Shown here: piece by piece, positions 1 through 12,039 of the stretch | How positions within the stretch are numbered: the first letter of the stretch is position 1 | Layout: the number at the start of each line of letters is the position of its first letter | From: Trichuris trichiura | Taxonomy: Eukaryota > Nematoda > Enoplea > Trichinellida > Trichuridae | NCBI GenBank assembly: GCA_037903355.1 | Contig: JBAJFE010000026.1 | Location: forward strand, 3,162,001-3,226,000 | Length of the DNA stretch: 64,000 bases | Direction of reading: 5' to 3' | The notes under the pieces: generated by a model | The model's input: only the letters and a program-made list of their open reading frames with translations | The model's database searches: none | What the model was told of the DNA's origin: nothing | Position numbers and translations under genes: made by a program

Positions 1-25
1 AATAAAGCTAGATAAATGATAAATA

Positions 26-212
26 CAGTAAAACCCCTGAAATTGACCACTTCTGTATGGTGACCACCTCCTTAAGTTGACTGAATTTTGGCCAGTTGAT
101 TTGTCCGCACGTTAGGCGAGCCACTTATACCCACTTCCTATATGTTGACCACCTCCTATGTTGACCAGTTTTCCCTAGTCCGTTGGTTGGTCAACTTAAA
201 GAGGTTTTACTG
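26..212. mobile_element. pogo/Tigger-type MITE, 187 bp
   Basis: The ends form terminal inverted repeats: the left begins CAGTAAAACCCCTGAAATTG, and the right ends GAGGTTTTACTG preceded by TTGGTCAACTTAAA. A TA dinucleotide flanks each side (24-25 and 213-214), the target-site duplication expected of pogo/Tigger and mariner elements. The interior repeats TTGACCACCTCC-like units and has no ORF, so it is a non-autonomous element. Family assignment rests on the CAGT...ACTG ends and the TA target and is tentative. Confidence 0.75.
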
Positions 213-213
213 T

Positions 214-1289
214 ATCTGCATACATATTTGGAGATATGTTATCCAACGCAGTGCTTTTTGTAATGCACTTCTTTAAGTGAAAGCTTTCCTGCTTTCGCTA
301 AAAGGTTAAGGACGTCGGTAATTTCATTGACAATTATTATTATTATTATTATTATTATTTTTTTTTTTATTATTATTAATGAAAGTAAACAGACGGCCAT
401 TGCATTCGAAGGCATTTATCAACAACAATGACAAAATCGTGAATGTGCTTTTAACGCTAAACATCTTAAACTACCTCTCGCGAAGAATAGGTCGCTTCAT
501 CATTCTCTCGTCTTGTGAACACAGAAAACTGGCTGAATCAGGGCTGAGACCCAAAAGCTCCAGGCTTAAAAATATTTTTTGAACCAGTTCTACTGTTAGT
601 AGAAGTTGTAATTCGTGTGTGGTTAATAATAACGGGTTACTCTGTTACTCCAAGAAGAAAGAATAAATTTTCCAGCCAAGCCCAGTTTAGCCAAAACTTA
701 TATTTACAACTTCCATTTTATTCTGTTCAGTATATTTACTATTTTGAAAGGTAAGAATTCGGCAGGGATTAAAATAATCAATAACTGAAACTGTCTAAAG
801 AAAACTTGGGAATAGTTTTATTGGGCTCCATAATGCCGGCGATTCGACAGCAAGCTAGAATTTGAAGAAATTTGATAGCTTTCCCCAAAGTGAGCACTGA
901 GTTTTCAATATTCGCTATGCTTAGCTATGACGTAGACAGAGGTAAGCATGAATTAGCGAGATTGGTTTAGAAAGCGTGCACTGGCGCGAGCAGGTTTCAG
1001 CCTTTTTATTCGTACTTACTGTTTTACCTTCACAGTTCAACTCAGGATGCAAACAGCTTCGGTCAAAGCAGGTTCTGTTATGAAAGCTGGCTTATTTGGT
1101 AAATTTGTTTATTAGGAATAACTGTTCCATTCAGTATTTGTGAAACAATAGCTGCCTGTATTGGTTGCTTAACGAATGCAGAGTCAGTAAGCCAAATCAT
1201 GCTCTACTCTATTCAGTAACGCCTCTTAGGTTTTTCCCAGGCCAATGACTACGATTTAAACAGGGCACGTTGCGTTTCTTAAGATTGTA
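214..1289. other. no gene seen; (ATT)n microsatellite inside
   Basis: An ATT microsatellite with a short T run occupies about 332-379. A 67-codon ORF follows at 379-582 but has no recognisable domain or convincing splice context. I see no other feature here. Confidence 0.4.
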
Positions 1290-2310
1290 AGTACGAGGTT
1301 CCTCGACTGAAAATGGATTCGATAGCGGAACATAGTCGCTTCGAGATTTGTATTTTGTTATTTATATGTACGTATACGTAAGAGACAGCTGTTGCAAAGG
1401 CTTTGCGAAAGCCGTTTGCAAGATTCAAGTGCTTTTGCTAGTTACAAAGAAATGCACAGAAGAATGCAGAAAAGTATAGAAACAAAACTTGGTGTCTTCC
1501 TGATGCACCTCACCCCTGGTACGCTTTCAGTCATCACAGGGAGTGCCTTTTTCCAGTTACCATTGACTCAAGCAAGGACAAAACATTACATGGTTGTCGC
1601 TATAGCATTACTGTCTTCTTTCAAACATCAGTTCAGCGTGTTGAACGGACTGCTGAGCTCTCCATTTCATATGTATGTACATTAATCTAGTTACCATATA
1701 CAGACTTCTGTTATCAACTTCAACACAGAATTGCTACATTATAAAGCAGTCTTGTACGACATGAGCTCTCTGAGCTGTAAGCCAAATCATAAGTTTAATC
1801 TTGTTATGACAGGGTGTCCTAACCTTCCGCGTTCACGCGTTTCTAGTTTTCAGTGTGGGTTCGTTATAGTTCGTCGTATCCATCTCACCTTGAGGACCTC
1901 CGTGACAGTTCGCCTTGCTTATGCTGAAATCGGTTTAATGCCGTGCAATTCAACCACATCTTTGCATAAGCCTAAATTTGAACGCGTGTCAATGACGGCA
2001 CTGTGCCAACAGAGGCCAATAGGAAAACTCCTGACACCGCGGTCCAGTTTGGCATTAAATGCATTGATTAGGCTTCTCGACTTAAGATGGAACCCTTCGA
2101 ACGAAATGTATCTTAGGTCAGGGATCCCTTGTAGTTTGAAAGTGTCATATTTATTGTATGATTCTTTTGAATTTGAACATGAGGTGCTTTGTAACAGGAC
2201 TGTGTTACGTTTTCATAAAAGTCGTCTACGGCTTGTCCCGGTTTTTTTGATAACTGTAATTAAACAAAACAGTTGCTCTACGAACGGATGGGTGCGCGAT
2301 TATTATCTCC
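1290..2310. repeat. dispersed repeat R1, copy 1
   Basis: This stretch is closely similar to 12040-12780 plus 13360-13460, and its second half to 2570-2985. Shared landmarks are ATGGATTCGATAGCGGAACA near the start, GACAGCTGTTGCAAAGGCTT, and an AAATGCATTGATTAGG-like block near the end. A 194-codon ORF at 1731-2315 is not preserved in the other copies, so I treat it as chance. The family is unassigned. A hammerhead-like motif begins just after its 3' end. Confidence 0.7.
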
Positions 2311-2316
2311 TCTAAC

Positions 2317-2354
2317 TCACTGATGACGCTACTAGAGAGTTCCGAAGGCTCTGA
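2317..2354 (+). ncRNA. hammerhead-ribozyme-like motif (helix II eroded)
   Basis: CTGATGA at 2320-2326 is preceded by TCA. A helix II region (CGCTAC...GTTCC) follows, then GAAGGCTC, then TGA at 2352-2354, which pairs with the TCA to give helix I. It belongs to the family seen intact at 24223-24277. One core base is substituted (GAAG instead of GAAA), so this copy is probably inactive. Confidence 0.5.
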
Positions 2355-2500
2355 AATAAAGTTGAGTGCATTGGTTCTGTACATTTTTCTTTAGCAATCG
2401 CTCATCCATCTGTTGGTAGAGCAATTGTCTCGTTTAATTACAGATACCAACACACAGAGGAAACGGAAAAAGTCGTAGAAAACCTATAAAGCATTATTTC
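2355..2500 (+). repeat. dispersed repeat R2 downstream of the hammerhead motif
   Basis: This block contains CAATCGCTCATCCATCTGTT, then GTTTAATTACAGATACC, then CACAGAGGAAACGG. Related blocks occur at about 11460-11520, 28070-28125, 38600-38720, 41800-41880 and 63825-63920, and in inverse orientation at 30020-30060 and 46745-46800. Several sit next to a hammerhead-like core, so core and block probably form one small non-autonomous element. Confidence 0.6.
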
Positions 2501-2569
2501 GGATTTACAGTTCAAAGTTCACAAGGGTTCCTATTAACGGCATTTTACTTTTGACTGCTAAAGCAGAAT

Positions 2570-2985
2570 TGCACCAGCATAAAGCAGGCTTTTAAAAAAT
2601 CATTTTTTTCAACTGTAGCCCAACTCATATGTTAACACTGTTAAGACAGACTGCATGAACTTTTGACGTTTACTAAGTTCTAATCTTCAACATAGGTTTG
2701 TTGTCTCTTCGTACCCGTTTAGCCGTGACAGTTCGCCTGCTCTGGCTGAATTCGTTTTCATGCCATCCACTTCAATCCTTACCCTAATCTTAAACCTAAA
2801 CGTGTACCTATACCTAAGACAGCATTAACCCAACGCGATGTCACCAAACGGCTACCATGAAACCTCCATAGTGTGGTTCAGAATTAAATGCATAGACTGC
2901 GGATTTAGACACTGATAATAATCCATAATGGACCCCCAGAACGAAATGGAATAGTAATCAGGGACTCCCATACCTTCTTTCATTA
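2570..2985. repeat. dispersed repeat R1, copy 2 (partial)
   Basis: This copy is similar to the second half of R1 at 1715-2150. It shares a CAGAATTGC...ATAAAGCAG start, a CGTGACAGTTCGCC block and a GAACGAAATG...TCAGGGA block at its end. It is more diverged than the copies at 1.3 and 12 kb. No coding capacity was recognised. Confidence 0.6.
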
Positions 2986-3978
2986 TGAGCAGTTGCAGTC
3001 GTCTTGCTTAGTTAACGAACTGTCCTGATCTAAAATTGCAAATCGCTGCTGGTAGGACAGTTTTCACCGAACATACGTAATGCTGAACCTGCAAATGTTA
3101 ATTTACGCCTTCCCATGAACCAAGTATTCTCACGAGGGCTCTGTAAGGCCAAGGGCTTCGCTGGACTACCGATATCCAGACGTGATACGTTCACCCTTAG
3201 CCGGCGCTGAAATATCGATGATGGGTTTTGAAATAAAACGCACTCGCTGTTGAACCTAGCTTTGGGGCAATTTAACCGATAATATGGCAACATTGGAGTG
3301 CTAGTGACAAAAAGGTTTTGCTACATCTAGAGAACGCTTGCAATGCTTAGAAGGTGATGGAGAAATTCAGGAAAATGTCAGAGTTAAAAAGGTGAGAAAC
3401 TGAGATGCAATGTCACCACTGTCAGTGACCGTTGAAATAGCTGATTATGGTGCTAGACATTTATGTTAAATTAGCAAAGCTCGTTCAACATTTGTTCGAC
3501 AGTTCAATAATTAGCCCTCATGCTCAGCAGCCTCACGTAAGAAACTGAACGTTTCAGAGAATAAAGTTAAGACTATCAGAAGAAGCCAGGCTATCGTTGA
3601 TGTGTTGAAATTTTCTGAGGCAAAATAATCCTAGCATCCGTTTAAAAGAAAGAACTCAGTTTAAAAAGAGATGTCACCACTTATTTCTTTTAGTATTAAA
3701 ATCTTACTTCTGGCACGTTTTTTTGATGAGGGCCCACAACAGGGTCTGCCACACCTACCGAGCAGGCTGCCGGCACTGAGCGTTAGTAAACAGCTAAATC
3801 ACAATCACCTCTCGTCGAGAGAAGTTCAAGACAAGGATGAATATGTCAAGCAAAAGTATTCGCTTTATGCTGCCTAGCTCTGTGTTCTACGTTCCTTTAA
3901 CTCTCAAGGCAAAGTGAGAGAGTGGACAATTCAACCGTTCAGTTGATACAACATTCGAGATATCAGTGCTGCTGCTGC

Positions 3979-4015
<37 letters not shown>

Positions 4016-5248
4016 GTTTCAAAAGACAGGATGTCTTTTAACAGGCTTGAATTGTTTCATAGTAGATCTTCAAATTCACAGGTTTGGCCTGTTGGACGTA
4101 TTTGTAAGTAAACTTCAAAATGGCCTAAACTTCAATTATTATTATTATTATTATTATACAAAACAAAATAACAGTCGCGCCTGTTTGCAGCCACATGAAA
4201 TAGAGACATAATGAGTTCACGACAAAGAATTTTTCACTCGCTACTCCGCAAATTGTGCTTAAGTGTCCAGGACGTTTCCAACATGAACTGATTACTTACT
4301 GACCTAAATAGATTTAGGTGCAAGAGTTTTCTTCTAACACAGTGTAAAAATAGTACAGGCCCTACTGTTCATGAGATATTACTCTGCGTGACTATGTAAC
4401 TGCCACTTTAAAAAGTTTCATACAAATGATACTACTAGAAGGTACAGGTATCCCCCCAGTAACTACGGTTGTAGGGACCAGAAAAATTGTTCGTGAAGCG
4501 AACATTTGTTATTTAAAGAAGCAATTGCTATTCTTTAGTATGGAAAATCTTATTACGCGAATCTGATCTCTGGAAAACAGTCTACCATGTTTTACTGACT
4601 CGCGATGGAAAGCGTGGAAACATGCACAGCAATAATGCGTACTAAAGATGGTGACGGCGAGAGTGACAAAAATACATTTTAGGCAAAAAAAGCTTATGTA
4701 AGATGTTTCCACTACTATAGTTGGTATGCTACGAATTTCAGTAGAATGCTGAAACCGCGGAAAAAGGGCTGGCAGGGAGAGTTGTACGATCGTACGGCTC
4801 TTCCTCGGAGAGGCACTATTTTGCGACCTATATTTTTGCCTCTGTGGAGGATGACTCCCCTGTTTCTTCGGCTGTTGACATTCAGCTTCAAAGCGACTTC
4901 CAAGTATCCCGCTGCCTTGATGTGCTTACTACAGATATGAAGACATAGTTCGAAAAAGAGCGTAGATATTCGGCGATAGGCCAGAACTTTGGGGGACTTA
5001 TTATCTGCACTGTTCCTCTGTTTGTCACTAGCATGACAGTATAATTTGACGAACTCGCGCCAAAGAGCAGTGATTGGACGCTACACGATGCCAGAAAAAC
5101 TGCACAAATTGTAGAAGCTCACTATTTTTCAGTCGCATTTCTTCGTAAAGCGAAGAAGCGCTTACGCAATTCTTTAGCAGAGCGAGAATAGGTACAAATC
5201 CAGCTTCTTCATAAAAGCGAACATTTGTAAGACGCTACACAAAGTTAG
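2986..5248. other. no gene seen; two ATT microsatellites and low-level repeats
   Basis: ATT microsatellites lie at about 3967-4015 (after GCT repeats) and 4135-4157. The segment 4025-4125 resembles 46645-46760, sharing AAGACAGGATGT and GTAAACTTCAAAATG. The short overlapping ORFs at 4509-4940 have no domain I recognise. A CGAACATTTG motif recurs at 4499 and 5219. Confidence 0.4.
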
Positions 5249-5355
5249 CGTTGAAATTTCTTAAGCTCTGTCTAGCCAAAATACAGGTATCTCCGGGCTG
5301 TCGTAAGGCGCGAGGATACCTGTATTTTGGCTAGACACAACTTAAGAAATTTCAG
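5249..5355. repeat. palindromic MITE-like hairpin
   Basis: Arms of about 44 bp (about 5249-5292 and 5311-5355) are near-perfect inverse complements around an 18-bp spacer. The shared core is GTCTAGCCAAAATACAGGTA, flanked by CTTAAGAAATTTC at the outside. No ORF is present. It looks like a foldback MITE, and I could not define a target duplication. Confidence 0.7.
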
Positions 5356-7352
5356 CTTGCTAGTGCTCACAGGAAAGTTTGGGATAGGACATCTGCATTT
5401 TCAGACGGTTAGAAAAACAGCTTATTAGATGCATGAATTATGGAGGTAGCACGATTTCCCTTTGCGTGATGCACAACGTACGTCAGCCACCGCAGGATGC
5501 TGAGATTGAAAGTGGAACAAGAGGAAAGCCCTTTATTCAATGTACTATTCTGTAGCCCTACTTGGAATAAAGCTTTTCATATTAGTCTAACAGGCTTCTT
5601 AGAATGAAGGCATATGCTCCGGTTATGGCAACAGCTTCAATTTTAACCATCCGAGCCATCCGTAGGTTCGCTGTTAATGATTCGGCGCAGCACTCGTTCG
5701 AAACAACTGATGAATCTAAAATTTCAGAAGGAATCAAGTTCTATGCCCTCGACGTATAAAAGGAATGTCAGCCATCTAAGTCTAAAGGTAAGGACGAATT
5801 TTACGTTACATTATTTGAAAAAACACAGCTCTTGTTGCCGAGCTGGCATCGTAACACAGCCGCATTCACTCAACTGCATTCCGTTTTGCTGTTGCTCCGA
5901 AAGGAACTTAGAATATCAGTTTGCTTCGCCAATACTTAGCGTAACTGTGGCTGTTCTAACCTATCTTCTTGTAAGAAGCACTTCAATCAATTGGTTCGCC
6001 TCACCAGCCAATTTTGAAGCATTTTGTTCGAAAACAATTTTTTCCGTCGCTTAGCCTGAGAGCATTAACATTCCATGTGAATAAAGTACTCTCTCTGTCA
6101 GGTTGAACTGGAAACTGCGTCCAATGAAAACACTGTATAGTCATATAACAGTGTTAAAATTCACATCACCAGAATTGGTGCTGTGAACGAATCAATTGAA
6201 CAAGCAGCAAAGCTGTTTCTGTCAAAACATGCATCTATTAGCAGGTTCTTCCGTATCTTAGCGTCTTGGACTTTCAGGAACGTGGGCATTTTAATACATG
6301 ATCCTGTTGTTCCATCGATTTAATGATACGTTCGGCAAAAGAATTTCTCAAGCGGATTAGCTCAGCAGTAAACTGAATGAACAACTGAAATTTATCGAGT
6401 TATTAGTATTTTGCTGGGTAATTTGACGCAAGGAAGCTGCGCTGAGCAACTGTTTAGGCAGCGTTCACGAGATCATGAGCATAGCACTTTTTGACTGTCA
6501 AACATAGGCTCAGTTTACCTCCACAGGGACTGATAGTTACCTGCGGCTTCGCTTCAGTGTGACGCAGCAATTACTCAACTGGCGGATTAAACACTTCCTA
6601 GGCTGAGCTGAATTTCACGTTGGCGAAGTGGCAGCGACTCAGTCATTCTGCATAACGTCGCAGAAGCTGCGTGGTCGTTCCTGACAATTCCTTTCCGTTC
6701 AATTTTCACAGAAGCAAAAGCATTCATAAACAAACCACTTTGTTTTCATCACCAGTAAGTGACAGTTGACTTCTGATCGCTTTAACTAACCGTTCTCAAC
6801 TGATAATCCAGGTGATAATCATCGTTCAATCTTGTGCTCGCTGCATTAAAAATCGCATTTTAAAACAACATTAAGCTTAAGCTTGATGATAAGTTGCTTT
6901 AACCAACTGCGCTTCCAAAAAATGTTTACCAAATGGTTCTACTGAAAATAAAACTTGAAGAATGGGGATCAGTAGCGAATACACAAGTTTTCGTAATACT
7001 AAAGAGAAGAATCATAACTAACGTTTTTATGTATTGAAACTCTACATAATATAAAGCAAAGACAGCTCGTTCCCGTATAACGCGAGAATTTGTTGATTTA
7101 AAAATTTTTGGAAATCTCGCGTTATATAACATCGAGTTATAGGAGACATAAGCCATAGGAAAATTACGACTTGGTTCAAAGCGTCAAAAAGATTGTTTAC
7201 CTCTGAACAACAACGGGGAAATATCGCCAGTAAAATGCGCTGGGAAAGGAATTGTTCTGCATCTGAGCATTTAATCAACCATTTTACATGTGAAGGTAAG
7301 GATCCTCTTACACAGGATCTGAATAACATGTTTTTTCCTTGTATGGCGATCA
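5356..7352. other. no gene seen
   Basis: A 125-codon ORF at 5677-6054 shows no recognised domain. A short inverted repeat at about 7078-7130 (ATAACGCGAGAATTT and AAATCTCGCGTTAT) resembles the ends of the pogo/Tigger-like elements elsewhere in the window and may be a MITE remnant. Confidence 0.35.
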
Positions 7353-7535
7353 TACGAGGGATGTTCGGAAAGTTCTCTGAAAGACGGTGCAATGTCTGAC
7401 AGAACGCCAACCGATGGGCCAAGACATGTTTAATCTTATTTCCATTGTCTTCAGACTAGTATGGACAGGTAGCCTTACCTGAAGCTGCGCCAGCGTGGTA
7501 AAAGCTGCTCATGAAGTAATCATTTTTTTCATGAT

Positions 7536-8690
7536 ATGGAAAATCTTCGTTTTGAGGACAGAGCTGACATTAAATTCCTGTCCAAGCTTGCTTGGCAGCT
7601 GAGAAGGGATTATTTAATCTTTGCAGCAGGTTTACAGAACTATTGCATCATCTCAATCGGTTGTCTAAGAGTGGATAAGGCGTTTCAGATCTGTATTAGT
7701 GGCCCGCCGGAAGTAGAGGCGGCAGCGATGACATCGTAATCACCACTTGACCTCCTTTGAAAGTGCCGCCTCTACTTCCGGCGGGCCACTAATAGAGAAG
7801 ACCCGGCATTTCAAAAAGGGCAGAGAAGCCATCGAAAACGATTGGAGAGCGGGAAGACCAGCAACCGCAACCAGCGAAGGAACCGTGCACCTTGTCTGGA
7901 ACCTAGTGGAACCAAACCGCAGAATTATTATCAGGCGGATTGCTAGAATGGCTGGGAATTTTCTCTATTCAGCATTTGGAATACTGCGCAAAACCCATGG
8001 TCTGAGGAAGCTTTCAGTTCAGTGGGTTCTGAAAGCATTACGCGAAGAATAGCTGGTTCGACGGGTTAACCTTTCTCGAGAAATTTTAACAAAGATTGAA
8101 GCAAATGAGACTGAGGTTTTTGATTGTGTCGTCACGGGAGATGAAACGTGAATCTGCCAACATGATCCTAAGAGTATGATCCAATCCAGGCAGCGGTTAC
8201 TGAGAGGGTCAGCAGGTCCAGTCCAGTTCAAAGCGCAGCGGTCGGCTAGAAAGGTTATAGCGACCGTATTCTGGGACTTGGACAGAGTAATTCTGACTGA
8301 CGTCCTCGATGGAGAGCGATCAGTCACAGCAAGTTATTACAAAGCAATGTTGCAAAAATTAATGACAATACTGGCAAGAAAACGGCGTGGCAAGTTGCAC
8401 CTCGATGTCTTTTTCCATCACGATAACGCGCCTACTCATTCGTCAAGGACTGTGAGGAATGCTCTTTGTGAGTTCCGTGGAAAGTCGTTCCACACTCGTC
8501 GTACAGTACAGATCTTGCCTCATCAGATGTTTTCCTCTTCTCAAAGTTAAAAGAACATCTAAAAGGCACGCTGTTCGAAACGATGGATGACGCGAAACGC
8601 GCCATCTCGACTTGGTGCAATACACAGCCGCCAGGATTTTACAAGGAAGATCTGCGGACGTAGAAACACACCGTTTGCCAAGGTGCCTAG
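7536..8690 (+). pseudogene. mariner transposase remnant
   Basis: Mariner transposases are DD34D cut-and-paste enzymes that bind the terminal repeats and insert at TA. The start ATG (MENLRFE) survives here, unlike in the 53.8-kb copy, but the frame is lost within about 25 codons. After the nested insertion the readable pieces are a GREAIENDWRAGRPAT helix-turn-helix linker, an RRIARMAGNFLYSAFGI segment, a first-aspartate region VVTGDET followed by a stop, and the second-aspartate region FFHHDNAPTHSS. The third aspartate region (YS-DxxPSD) is scrambled by a frameshift near 8510. It cannot be functional. Confidence 0.85.
7688..7808. mobile_element. 121-bp palindromic MITE nested in the mariner
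   Basis: A perfect 31-bp inverted repeat (7694-7724 and 7764-7794, core GGCCCGCCGGAAGTAGAGGC) surrounds a 39-bp loop. Compared with the related mariner at 54138, the block interrupts a continuous CGTTTCA...GGGCAGAG sequence. The 5-bp TTTCA is duplicated at 7683-7687 and 7809-7813, consistent with a target-site duplication. The GC-rich arms contrast with the surroundings. Superfamily not assigned. Confidence 0.8.
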
Positions 8691-8785
8691 AGACTGGCAA
8701 AAGATAACTTGAAAAATGAGTTTCATATCACCGCAAATAAAATGTTTATTTAGTTTTTCTAGGAACTTTTCGAATAACCCTGGTA

Positions 8786-10285
8786 TATTAACTGGGTAAC
8801 TTTTGTTATACCACTGTTTACAGCGCATAGAGTTCAAAGCGACTTTCAGAAGAGAAATGCTTTTGTTTTTGGCTTAAGGAAAGGGGTCCTCTCAATTCTA
8901 AAATAAATGACCTCATTCTTAAAAAAGAACGCAGGTTCATTGGATTCGCTTTCTCACCTAACTATACTTAGTCCTGGGCGAGCTGAGATCTAGTTAGAGG
9001 TAGAAGTTACCGTCCTGTAGCCTTGACGATGTTTCTTCATTGCATTAAACTAGAACTCAAGGTTCTTTTTCGCACATGCTCTTCTTTCTCACAGCAATTA
9101 TATAGCCACAAGCTAACTCAGATATCTCTTATGGCTATCCTGATTTGTACTACATACAGTCATTGTTTTCCAGCCATACAAATCGGTACTCAATAGACCT
9201 ACCACCAGTTTTTAAAGCATTTGATAGTTCAGTGGCAGATAGTTGCCGCTGAGACTTTCTGGTTTCATCATCTGTTTCTTTTCTTCCTTCTGCTTCCCCT
9301 GCTGCTCATCTGTAGTCGACTCATCTGGTTAACAATTCGAAATGCATTTAACATCCTGATATTTTACTTTTCAAAGGCTAGCCTGTTTGCTAGTTGAGTG
9401 CAGCTTTCAGCAATTTCGCATAAGGCACTACCTCTTTAAAATCGCAGATCAAATCTAAGATACGTTTCTGCCAAGCAGGATGCATGTACTGTTTCAATAC
9501 GTCATTTCAGGCTTCTACGATATCATTGATGAGCATTGTGAAATTATAGCTTCTGATATTAATCACAAACGTTTTTGTAGCAGTAAAATTAGTGCATCGC
9601 TTGCACGTGACCGAAAAATGCGCATAAAATCAGAGCGAAATGCTTGTTTAGTTTCGGCGGACGAAAACACAGGAAGAGTTTGCAAAGCGACCAGATTTTC
9701 CAGCTGGCAAAATTGTGTACGAGCAAAAAACGCGTTGTGTGAACACGTGTTGTACGAAAACTACCTGTTTATGTTAAAGATTACACACAAGTTTTCTACT
9801 TTGTTGCGTCCTGCAGTTTGCCAAAAACTTTTTCAGACTACATACACAACAGAAATTCGGTTATCGGAATTTGGCGAAGACAACAACGATGTCCTAGCTA
9901 TAAGCCTGTTACTTCTTAAAAGAACTAGTTTAGTTTCCAGAATAGGGCGCCTTAGGCCTCCCGTTATTTTTAAAAATCTGTAAATTGCTCTCCGAGTAAA
10001 CTACCTTTACTTTAATAATAGTCTGTATTCAAGTATTAGAGGGCAGTCAATCGTGTGAGCAGTATTATAGTGTCTCAAAACAATTGTTGCTTGAACATCG
10101 CTTGTTCGTTGCGTCATTTTCTCGGTTTATTGCGGGAATTGCTAGTGTTTGGATTACTGTTTCTTCGAAAGAAGCATACAGTTTTTCTTTCGAGATGTTG
10201 GTTTGTTCTACAGAGTCACTAGCGTTTCGCACCAGTTTCCGTGGACTTTTTGTCCATTGGATAGGGTCATCTTTCTCGATGCGCC
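8786..10285. other. no gene recognised
   Basis: This stretch includes a 167-codon ORF at 9480-9983 that I could not match to any family. Near its end the DNA contains TTCGGTTATCGG, reminiscent of Tigger-type ends. A related TTCGTTATCGGAACC lies at about 10588, so 9.85-10.6 kb may be one decayed Tigger copy. Confidence 0.35.
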
Positions 10286-10480
10286 ATGTCCTCAAAAAGA
10301 AAGTGGGTGGTACTTTCCTTAAAATAGAGGTGTAAGATAATAAAAACGCTGAAAAGGGGAAATCAAGCCGTTCATTAAGTGAAAAGTACGATGTCGGCGA
10401 CGCGACTGTCTCTACCATTAACACTGATGACAAATTTTCTGCAAAAAGTTTGACCATTTGTCGTATTCATACAGTTTAAA
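10286..10480 (+). pseudogene. Tigger/pogo transposase N-terminal remnant
   Basis: Translation from the ATG at 10286 gives MSSKRKWVVLSLKIEV, interrupted by a stop. One frame over it continues KIIKTLKRGNQ, then after another shift RSLSEKYDVGDATVSTI. This is the pattern of the N-terminal psq-type helix-turn-helix of Tigger/pogo/CENP-B-like transposases (conserved KxxIIxxLExGES...Yxvg-sTVs-I), which binds the terminal repeats. At least two frame disruptions and a stop make it a relic. No DDE domain follows. Confidence 0.6.
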
Positions 10481-12039
10481 TGCAACTGAGCTGGCAAGCG
10501 GATAAGCTGCTCTTCGAGGAGTACAACTTGTAAAGCTCGCAGTTAAGAAAAGTCAATAAACAAAGAAAACCTCAGTTATCGGCACTCTTCGTTATCGGAA
10601 CCACCCCTTGCAACAATTACTTCCGATAATCAAGTTTCTATTGTATTTCAAATATGAGACAAACTCGGTTTCGAAAGCTCTGGGAAAACTTTTGATAAAC
10701 TGTTGTCATAACGCGATATCTCTAACAGTTTTTATCATGGAAGTGTGCACTCCAATTATCAAAAGCTACGGACTCAAAGTTACAAAGTCTTAAACTTTCA
10801 TTTAAATTTTTAGTATAGCTGGCACACATGAACTCAGACATTTGACATAGCCACGGTCGATTCGTTGCAGAACATCCTTTACTCACCAGGTCATAAACTT
10901 TTTGAACAAAGTCCCGTTTGGATATGTCAAAATGAATTGAGAAAGAAATGGTTTTTACGTTATTACTGCAAGGTATCAGTAGTAGGCACTAATTGAATGC
11001 TTCCTGAATGGTTCAAAATTTTTGACGCTGAAGTTCAGTACGGTGTCTTCACTGTTGGTTACCTTTTGGATTTTGAAAATTAGCCAAGCACACGACCAGC
11101 GGATGGATGGAAACTTGTTAGAGAAAATGTTAGAACAGGAACTACTTTCGGAGCTCCTGAGAACACCCTACCTAACTTTCAACCGAAAATAGTTTATCAT
11201 GAGAGCCAATTTCGTTTAAAAGCTATAAGAGAGTCGCTGTTAATTGCAACAACGCCTCAGTTAACCGTGACGTAGAGATGAACATTCAGCGTGATGTGAA
11301 ATGTACGTGTTAGTGAAACCAGGTGCTATTCCATACCAACAGGCGTCCCTCAGTTTTTGAATCAGCTATAGTCAGAGTAAAGCTTTCAAGCCATTGTCGT
11401 TGATGATGGAGGGACATGTCCCTGAGTGTACTGAAACGAGTTATTGCTCTGACCTTTTCTCTAATAGTTGCTCATCCATCCACTGATAGGACGTTTAGTT
11501 GATTAATTTTTAGAATTGCAGAACAAGGCAGTGAAGAAACCATACTGAATTTCACCAGTTTCGCAGAAATATATCTTCAAATCAAATTCCTGAATATTTT
11601 CTGCTTCGTGATGCACCTCTGCGCAAACGCGGCCGTACATCAGCAAGTTTCTCCGCTTGTAGTCATAAGTACTTTTTCATTTACTCTTACGTATTTACCA
11701 TTCATTATAAATCAGTAGTGCAGACGTATGTTCATCCACATTTAATAAAGTGAACGCACATTCAGTTTCTGTCATCACGATTTCCGTACGAATTAACTGC
11801 ACGTTTTAAATAAGCTTTTTATTTCATTTGATATTATTATAGAAGTCGTAGCGTTAATTACAGACAAATAGTCTAAATTAGTCTCGTAATCTGAAACCCG
11901 AAAATTCCTTGACGCTGATTCGCGGGTTCCACTCCGTCAAACCTGCTAAAGCATTTTCTTGACGCAACAATCCAAAAAAAGATATTTTAATTGGCATCAC
12001 TAAAGTTCAGTTTGGTTACACTCAAAAGGATAATACAGA
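10481..12039. other. no gene seen; one degenerate R2 block
   Basis: The block TTGCTCATCCATCCACTGAT at about 11468 matches the R2 repeat. It is preceded by TTGATGATGGAGGGACATGT at 11399, which may be a very eroded hammerhead core. I see nothing else. Confidence 0.35.

Larger units (their letters stand above)
7353..8785 (+). mobile_element. degenerate mariner element, copy 1
   Basis: Imperfect terminal inverted repeats mark this element. The left begins TACGAGGGATGTTCGGAAAG, and the right is the inverse of AACTTTTCGAATAACCCTGG. TA is present at each boundary. The element aligns along its length with the mariner at 53808-55093 but carries many substitutions and frameshifts and a 121-bp insertion at 7688-7808. 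Without the insertion its length is about 1.31 kb, normal for mariners. Confidence 0.85.

Noticed and set aside
1731..2315. 194-codon ORF
   Set aside because: It lies in repeat R1 and is not preserved in the copies at 2.6 and 12 kb; no domain recognised.
4509..4940. Overlapping sense and antisense ORFs as genes
   Set aside because: Short, mutually overlapping, no domain and no splice signals.
9480..9983. 167-codon ORF as a gene
   Set aside because: No recognisable domain or splice context; the 3' end overlaps Tigger-like terminal words.
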